In this document: positions 59,548 to 64,000 of the stretch, piece after piece
How the letters are laid out: each line of letters begins with the position of its first letter
Numbering within the stretch: the first letter of the stretch is position 1
Source of the DNA: Pseudoscardovia suis
Lineage (GTDB): Bacteria; Actinomycetota; Actinomycetes; Actinomycetales; Bifidobacteriaceae
Direction: 5' to 3'
Assembly (NCBI RefSeq): GCF_002797875.1
Contig: NZ_PGFC01000001.1
Span: 124,001 to 188,000 of the forward strand
DNA: 64,000 nt
Position numbers and translations under genes: made by a program
The notes under the pieces: generated by a model
The model's input: only the letters and a program-made list of their open reading frames with translations
What the model was told of the DNA's origin: nothing
Database searches by the model: none

Positions 59548-60780
59548 ATGACCTTCGAGAAGTGGGAAAAAGCGTCTGAGCCGTTCATGACGGCACTGTC
59601 GTTCATATTCCTCGCCATCTACACGTGGGTGGTGCTGGCGCAGCCATATGGACTTGCTGCGACCATCGCCAGCGTGGTGATGGACGCCCTGTGGATCATT
59701 TTCGCCATCGATTACATCGTCACGCTCATCTTGGTGCCTAACAAAGGCCGATGGTTCATCACCCACCTGCTTGACCTGCTGGTGGTGACGCTGCCGATGT
59801 TCCGTCCGCTGCGAATCGTCTTCGCGCTCACGCCGTTGCGTGCGCTGCGCAAGGCAAATTCGCAAAGCTTCCGCGCGCGCATCATCACCTACACCGTGGC
59901 GGTGTCCATCATGGTGTTTTTCGTGGGCTCTCTCGCGCTGCTGGATGCTGAACGCAACGCTCCCGGCTCCACGATCCGCACATATCCCGAGTCCCTGTGG
60001 TGCCTGTGGGTGTCCATGACATCCGTCGGATACGGCGACTACGCACCTGTTACCACGATGGGGCGCGTGATAGCAGGTCTCATGATGTTCGCCGGAATCA
60101 TTCTCAACGGCATCATCTGCGCATTGCTTTCGTCGTGGCTCATTCAGGAGGAATCCATTCGCAAGAACCGTGAGGACCGCCTCACGAAGGAACGCATCGC
60201 CAAGATCCATGGTCACATGGACGAGATTTCGAAGGACCTGCGGGAAATCAAACGCGGGCTCGCTGCCATGCAGATGCAGGCTCAGGATGTTCACGAGGCC
60301 TCGGATGACGGATTCGACGAGGATGACGACGAGGATGACGACGAATATGTGAGCACCGCAGCCCGGCGCGAACCGACGGGCGACACCACCGTGGTTCTGC
60401 ATCCCGCCGACATCGCGCGTTACGGGGAACAGGAGCGCCAGCGTGCGGCGGAGAGACGCCGCTTGCAGCAACAGCGTGACCAGGAGGCGGAACACAATGC
60501 GTTCATCAGCGACACGCTGAGTGACGAACCCGACCCGGATTCGGGATATTCGCAGATCGCTTCGCCATCCGTGCAGCGTCCCGGGTGGTTCTTCGGGCTT
60601 CCGTTCGGCAAGCCGACGCGTGAACCCAAGGCGGATCGCTTGACCGGAGAGAAGCGTCCGGCGTCATACCATACTGGAAAGATCGCCGTATCCCATGTGG
60701 AGACCGGCCGGGATGGTGCGCGCCATGATGGTGGGCATGACGGCAACGGTAAATCCGGGAAGTCCGGGTCGGCCGACTGA
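59548..60780 (+). CDS. Voltage-gated-type potassium channel
   Basis: 410 residues. There are six membrane helices: S1 FMTALSFIFLAIYTWVVLA, S2 VVMDALWIIFAIDYIVTLIL, S3 FITHLLDLLVVTLPMF, an S4-like helix RPLRIVFALTPLRALRK with spaced arginines, S5 ITYTVAVSIMVFFVGSLALL, and S6 VIAGLMMFAGIILNGIICALLSSWLI. The K+ selectivity filter TSVGYGDY is at 158-165. After S6 comes a coiled-coil-like stretch (RKNREDRLTKERIAKIHGHMDEISKDLREIKRGLAAMQ), then an acidic run DEDDDEDDDE and a Gln/Arg-rich tail. ATG 59548 begins the conserved part; AAGG is 9 nt upstream. Confidence 0.88.
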   Translation: MTFEKWEKASEPFMTALSFIFLAIYTWVVLAQPYGLAATIASVVMDALWIIFAIDYIVTLILVPNKGRWFITHLLDLLVVTLPMFRPLRIVFALTPLRALRKANSQSFRARIITYTVAVSIMVFFVGSLALLDAERNAPGSTIRTYPESLWCLWVSMTSVGYGDYAPVTTMGRVIAGLMMFAGIILNGIICALLSSWLIQEESIRKNREDRLTKERIAKIHGHMDEISKDLREIKRGLAAMQMQAQDVHEASDDGFDEDDDEDDDEYVSTAARREPTGDTTVVLHPADIARYGEQERQRAAERRRLQQQRDQEAEHNAFISDTLSDEPDPDSGYSQIASPSVQRPGWFFGLPFGKPTREPKADRLTGEKRPASYHTGKIAVSHVETGRDGARHDGGHDGNGKSGKSGSAD

Positions 60781-61006
60781 CGGCATCGTGTGCCGTGTGC
60801 CATGTGCGGTGTGGTGCGCAGCGTGCTGTGCGCCATGTGCCGTGGTCTCAATGTTGCGCGGTGTCCGATGTGCCGTGTGCAGCACTCCCGTGCATGCCAT
60901 GCAATGCATCTGACAGAGCCACAATGGAGTGGCTGCGGGGAGTGGCTACAATGGGGTGTGTCAATGGTGATTTCCGTGCATCGGGAACTGTTCGAAGGAG
61001 AACAAC

Positions 61007-62158
61007 ATGGTGTATCGCATGATTTTCAATCAGACTGCATATTTCGGTCGCGGCGCAATCAAGGAAATCCCTGTTGCTGCGAAGGCGCGCGGATTCACGA
61101 AGGCGTTCATCGTCACCGATCCGGTGCTGCTGGAGACCGGCACCGTGGCGAAGGTGACGGCGGTGCTTGATGAAGCCGGCCTGCCATATGAGATCTTCGA
61201 CAATGTGAAGCCGAATCCGCCGGTCGAATGCATTCAGGACGGTGTGAAGAAATTCGCTTCCGCCGGAGCGGACTTCCTCATCGGTTTGGGCGGCGGCTCA
61301 CCGCAGGATACCTGCAAAGGCATCGGCATCGTCACTGCGAACCCTGAGTTCACCGATGTGCTTTCGCTCGAGGGCGTGGCGGACACCAAGAACCCGTCCG
61401 TCCCGATTTTCGGCGTGCCCACCACCGCAGGCACCGCTTCTGAGACGACCATCAACTATGTGATCACCGATACGGCGAACAAGCGCAAGTTCGTGGCGGT
61501 CGATCCGCACGACATCCCTGTCGTCGCTTTCGTCGACCCTGACCTGACCGATTCCATGCCGCGCGGGCTGAAGGTCGCCACCGGTTTGGACGCACTCACC
61601 CATGCGATCGAGGGGTTCGTCACGCCAGGCGCGTGGGCGCTGTCCGATTGCCTCTCGATGCAGACCATCCGCATGATTGCGCAGAACCTGGCGAAAAGCG
61701 CTGACGGCGATGTCGCGGCGGGCGAGCAGATGGCGTATGCCAGCTACATCACCGGCATGGCGTATTCCAACGTTGGCCTGGGCTTGGTGCATGGCATGGC
61801 GCATCCCCTCGGCGGACGGCTGGGTGTCGCCCATGGCGTGGCCAATGGCATCCTGCTCGCCCCGGTCATGGAATACAACAAGGACTACATCGGTGAAAAA
61901 TACCGTGACATCGCCCAGGCGTTTGGTGTCGCGGATGCAATGAACGGCAATCTGGAGACCGTGCGCGAGGAGGCGGTCCAGGCGGTTCATCGTCTGACCG
62001 TTGACTTGGGCAATCCGACGAAGATTTCGCAGGTCGGTGCGACCGAGGCCGATCTCAAGCCGCTCGCGCATGACGCATTCCATGACGTGTGCACACCGGG
62101 CAACCCGCGCAAGGCGACCGAAGAGGACATCCTCGCCATCTACACGTCATTGATGTGA
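61007..62158 (+). CDS. fucO: Iron-dependent lactaldehyde reductase/alcohol dehydrogenase
   Basis: 383 residues, the usual FucO length. Group III Fe-dependent alcohol dehydrogenases reduce lactaldehyde to 1,2-propanediol with NADH, for example from fucose or rhamnose breakdown. Motifs are LIGLGGGSPQDTCKGIGI (NAD site), VPTTAGTASETTINYVI, ATGLDALTHAIEGFV (metal Asp), and GLGLVHGMAHPLGGRLGVAHGVANG (metal histidines). AAGGAG lies 7 nt before ATG 61007. No sugar-breakdown genes adjoin it. The 226 bp upstream are GT-rich, with repeated GCCGTGTG and TGCGC words. Confidence 0.93.
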   Translation: MVYRMIFNQTAYFGRGAIKEIPVAAKARGFTKAFIVTDPVLLETGTVAKVTAVLDEAGLPYEIFDNVKPNPPVECIQDGVKKFASAGADFLIGLGGGSPQDTCKGIGIVTANPEFTDVLSLEGVADTKNPSVPIFGVPTTAGTASETTINYVITDTANKRKFVAVDPHDIPVVAFVDPDLTDSMPRGLKVATGLDALTHAIEGFVTPGAWALSDCLSMQTIRMIAQNLAKSADGDVAAGEQMAYASYITGMAYSNVGLGLVHGMAHPLGGRLGVAHGVANGILLAPVMEYNKDYIGEKYRDIAQAFGVADAMNGNLETVREEAVQAVHRLTVDLGNPTKISQVGATEADLKPLAHDAFHDVCTPGNPRKATEEDILAIYTSLM

Positions 62159-62195
62159 CGCGATTCGCATGAGACCGCCACGCCGGCGCGGTGTA

Positions 62196-63203
62196 TCAGC
62201 GATTCCGCAGCCCGTCCAGCCATTCCTTGGGCATGGCGTCGGTGCAGTGATGCGCCAGCACGCGGTATCCTTCCGCGCTGGGGTGGAACTGGTCGCCGCA
62301 CCAGAACCAGAAGTCATCGGAATGCAGCTCCTCGTGGATCATGTCGAGGTACACCGCGCCCGCGGCATCGCACACTGCCTGCGATGCCGCTTCCTGTTCA
62401 TTGCACAGCCTTTCGAGGTCGGCGCGCAGTGCCTTGCCCAGCGAAGGAATGGTGAAGAGCTGTCCGCATGACAGGACCGCCACATGGGAAGCGTGGCGTT
62501 TGGCGATGCGAATGCATTCGCCCAGCTCCTCGCTCCATTCCTCCGTTTTGCGGCGAGCCATGATGTCGTTGGATCCAGCGCCGATGACGATGACATCGAA
62601 GTCACGGCTTTCGTTGATCGGCGATTGCTCCACCGGTTCGTGTGCCTGTTCGTGTGCCGTGGCACCAGCGGTGGTGTTGGCAGCGGTGGCGTCGGCAGCA
62701 GCAGCATCGTCAGCGGGGGATGTGCTTGCGGAGACGGGGTTTTCTGAGGCAGTGTTTTCGCTGGAGGAGCTAGGCTCCAGTTTGGCGAGCTGCCGGTAGC
62801 GCACGCGGCGGATGGTCGCGCCCAGCTTCGCGTCGGTGCGCCATTCGACGGGAACCCCGAGACGCTGCGACATGAGACCTGCGATTTGGGGGATGAGCCC
62901 CATGCTTTGGTCGCTGGTGCCGCATCCGGCAATCATGGAATCGCCGACAGCGAGCATTCGGATGGGGCGTGCGGTGGGGTCGGCGCCGTCGCCGACTTGT
63001 ATGCCGTGGCGCATGCCTTGCGGTTCCTCGGCGAGGGTGATGTGCTTCTTGGCCCATCCGGCTTCCGCGCCGATGGCGATTGTATGGAACAGGCCGCGGC
63101 GGCGTTGTGATGCGGCACGGCGTCCCTGCGTGTTTTTCGGTGCGTCATGCTGCGCATTCTTCTGTTCGTTTTTACGCGTGCTTTCCTGGGTGTTTTTCGC
63201 CAT
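62196..63203 (-). CDS. SGNH/GDSL-type hydrolase
   Basis: 335 residues. An esterase-like fold with block I IRMLAVGDSMIAGCGTSD (nucleophile S89), block III VIVIGAGSNDIMAR, and block V DQFHPSAEGYRVLAHH with the catalytic Asp and His. Such enzymes cut acyl esters or related bonds; the substrate is unknown. No signal peptide or membrane helix was seen, so it is probably cytoplasmic. The N-terminus is Lys/Gln/Asn-rich and basic, and an Ala/Thr/Asp-rich insertion of about 50 residues lies between blocks I and III. ATG 63203 has AAAGGA 7 nt upstream; the alternative ATG 63218 has none. Confidence 0.82.
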   Translation of the reverse strand: MAKNTQESTRKNEQKNAQHDAPKNTQGRRAASQRRRGLFHTIAIGAEAGWAKKHITLAEEPQGMRHGIQVGDGADPTARPIRMLAVGDSMIAGCGTSDQSMGLIPQIAGLMSQRLGVPVEWRTDAKLGATIRRVRYRQLAKLEPSSSSENTASENPVSASTSPADDAAAADATAANTTAGATAHEQAHEPVEQSPINESRDFDVIVIGAGSNDIMARRKTEEWSEELGECIRIAKRHASHVAVLSCGQLFTIPSLGKALRADLERLCNEQEAASQAVCDAAGAVYLDMIHEELHSDDFWFWCGDQFHPSAEGYRVLAHHCTDAMPKEWLDGLRNR

Positions 63204-63218
63204 GGGAGATCCTTTCAT

Positions 63219-63338
63219 GCAATGGGATGTGTTAATGGGATGTGTTTGCAGGTTGTGTTCTGTGGATGCGTTTTGCGATGGTCTGCGTTCTGCGACGGCT
63301 TGTGCTCGGTGATGGTCTGGGTTATATGACTGTTTGCG
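63219..63338. other. Intergenic region with near-repeats
   Basis: It holds repeated words such as GGTCTGCGTT, TGCGACGG and GATGGTCTG. This is probably the end of the TetR transcript and the promoter of the hydrolase gene. No gene seen. Confidence 0.35.
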
Positions 63339-63959
63339 TTATGCGACGGTCTGCAATGGCTGCGTCGGGTTGGTGGGCTGGGAGCCGGTGTTTCCCTGTG
63401 GGAGTGCCTCGATGTGTGGCCAGAGGAACTCCGCCATGCGGTGCGGCCACTCCTGTGGCACGCCGTCATGCAAGGCTGCGGTCGCCACCATGCCGCCCAG
63501 CGTCAGGTCAAGTATGAAGTCGACGTCGAGGTCGGGGCGAAACTTATGCGCCTGCGCTCCGCGCTTGAAATAATCGGCGATGCGGTTGCGCACTGGTTCC
63601 AGCACATTGACGACCACGCTGTGAAAGAAACCCGAATCCGACGACATGACCTGACCCACGGCCTTGACGCCGAAAGCCTCGTCGAATTCCTGCACTGCGG
63701 CGTGGATTCTCTCTGCGATGCCTTCGACGTCGAATGAGGTGTGCGACATATCCAGCGGTCGCACCATCTCCGTGTGCGCGATGCCGTCCAACAGCTCCTG
63801 TCGGTTGTGGAAACGGCGGTAGATTGTGGTTTTCGCAACGCCGCTGATGCGGGATACCTCTTCGATGGTGACGGCATCGACGCCGCGCTGCAAGGCGATG
63901 CGCATCGTGGCATCGACGAGCTTGCGGTCGGTGCGACTGCGAACTCGCTGGCGTCCCAT
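63339..63959 (-). CDS. TetR-family transcriptional regulator
   Basis: 206 residues. The N-terminal DNA-binding domain is complete: KLVDATMRIALQRGVDAVTIEEVSRISGVAKTTIYRRFHNRQELLDGIA, with the helix-turn-helix at about residues 30-55. The rest is a helical ligand-binding domain, and the end has a Gln/Thr/Pro tail. ATG 63959 lies one base from a 23-bp palindrome, which also provides the ribosome site (CAGGGAG). The target genes may lie beyond the right end of the window or be the hydrolase downstream. Confidence 0.9.
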   Translation of the reverse strand: MGRQRVRSRTDRKLVDATMRIALQRGVDAVTIEEVSRISGVAKTTIYRRFHNRQELLDGIAHTEMVRPLDMSHTSFDVEGIAERIHAAVQEFDEAFGVKAVGQVMSSDSGFFHSVVVNVLEPVRNRIADYFKRGAQAHKFRPDLDVDFILDLTLGGMVATAALHDGVPQEWPHRMAEFLWPHIEALPQGNTGSQPTNPTQPLQTVA

Positions 63960-63960
63960 C

Positions 63961-63983
63961 TCCCTGCCTTCCGAAGGCAGGGA
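63961..63983. promoter_or_regulatory. Palindromic operator candidate of the TetR gene
   Basis: TCCCTGCCTTC, one base, then GAAGGCAGGGA: a perfect 11-bp inverted repeat directly before the tetR-type start codon. TetR regulators commonly bind such palindromes to repress their own gene. It could alternatively fold as an mRNA hairpin over the ribosome site. Confidence 0.5.
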
Positions 63984-64000
63984 CTGGTCTGGTGGAGTGG

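Overview
The window looks like a chromosomal segment of a high-GC Gram-positive bacterium, most likely a Bifidobacterium. I base this on the GC-rich codon use, the lipobox-type solute-binding proteins and lipoproteins, and the combination of genes: leuS next to comEA-comEC-holA, tsaE-tsaB-rimI-tsaD, yraN-comM-dprA, pdxY, metY, an ECF vitamin-type transporter, nhaA and fucO. The genus is inferred from gene content and style. No rRNA is present to confirm it.

Layout. 1-6.9 kb: the 3' part of a branched-chain-amino-acid-type binding lipoprotein, tRNA-Ala(GGC), corA, a polar amino acid binding lipoprotein and leuS. 7.2-14.7 kb: a DNA-uptake pair (comEA-comEC), then holA and the t6A tRNA-modification set tsaE-tsaB-rimI-tsaD, tightly packed on the + strand with several 4-bp overlaps. 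14.8-19.4 kb: a Gln/Tyr-rich membrane protein, two identical tRNA-Arg(ACG) genes, nhaA and a LOG-family nucleotide hydrolase. 19.5-29.4 kb: a minus-strand block reading pdxY, then yraN-comM-dprA-sdhA-sdhB and an O-methyltransferase. SdhB is about twice its normal size because of low-complexity insertions carrying three copies of a SPFAKIDA-type motif. 29.7-34.5 kb: metY, then an ECF transporter (S component, fused double ATPase, T component).

34.5-38.3 kb is an accessory island. An AAA/SMC-like ATPase gene and a TOPRIM-like gene overlap by 8 bp and resemble two-gene phage-defence systems (PARIS, AbiL and split OLD types). Two small membrane-protein ORFs follow. 38.4-47.1 kb on the minus strand is an antibiotic or peptide-stress type module: sensor kinase with a fused pseudokinase half, NarL-type regulator, 2TM protein, and a MacB/FtsX-like ATPase and permease. 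47.3-51.8 kb holds an aminopeptidase, proC, a short-chain dehydrogenase and ychF.

51.9-57.1 kb is the most unusual region. Two clusters of a 24-nt imperfect palindrome (13 copies in all, with a few recurring spacer classes of about 52, 73 and 117 nt period) bracket a patchwork of small genes. I interpret the patchwork as orphan polymorphic-toxin tip and immunity cassettes: a truncated EndoU-type RNase domain with its immunity gene, a second EndoU tail joined to a broken DNA methyltransferase with a paralogous immunity gene, and other small acidic proteins. Near-identical double terminators and a duplicated segment of about 270 bp join the cassettes. 56.1-63.96 kb: three lipoproteins (two of them paralogues), a voltage-gated-type K+ channel, fucO, an SGNH hydrolase and a TetR regulator whose start codon abuts a 23-bp palindrome.

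Two themes recur. Low-complexity insertions interrupt otherwise conserved proteins (SdhB, SdhA, DprA, YraN, ComEA, LOG, histidine kinase, permease). Short tandem duplications of 11-18 bp sit at stop codons and intergenic joints.
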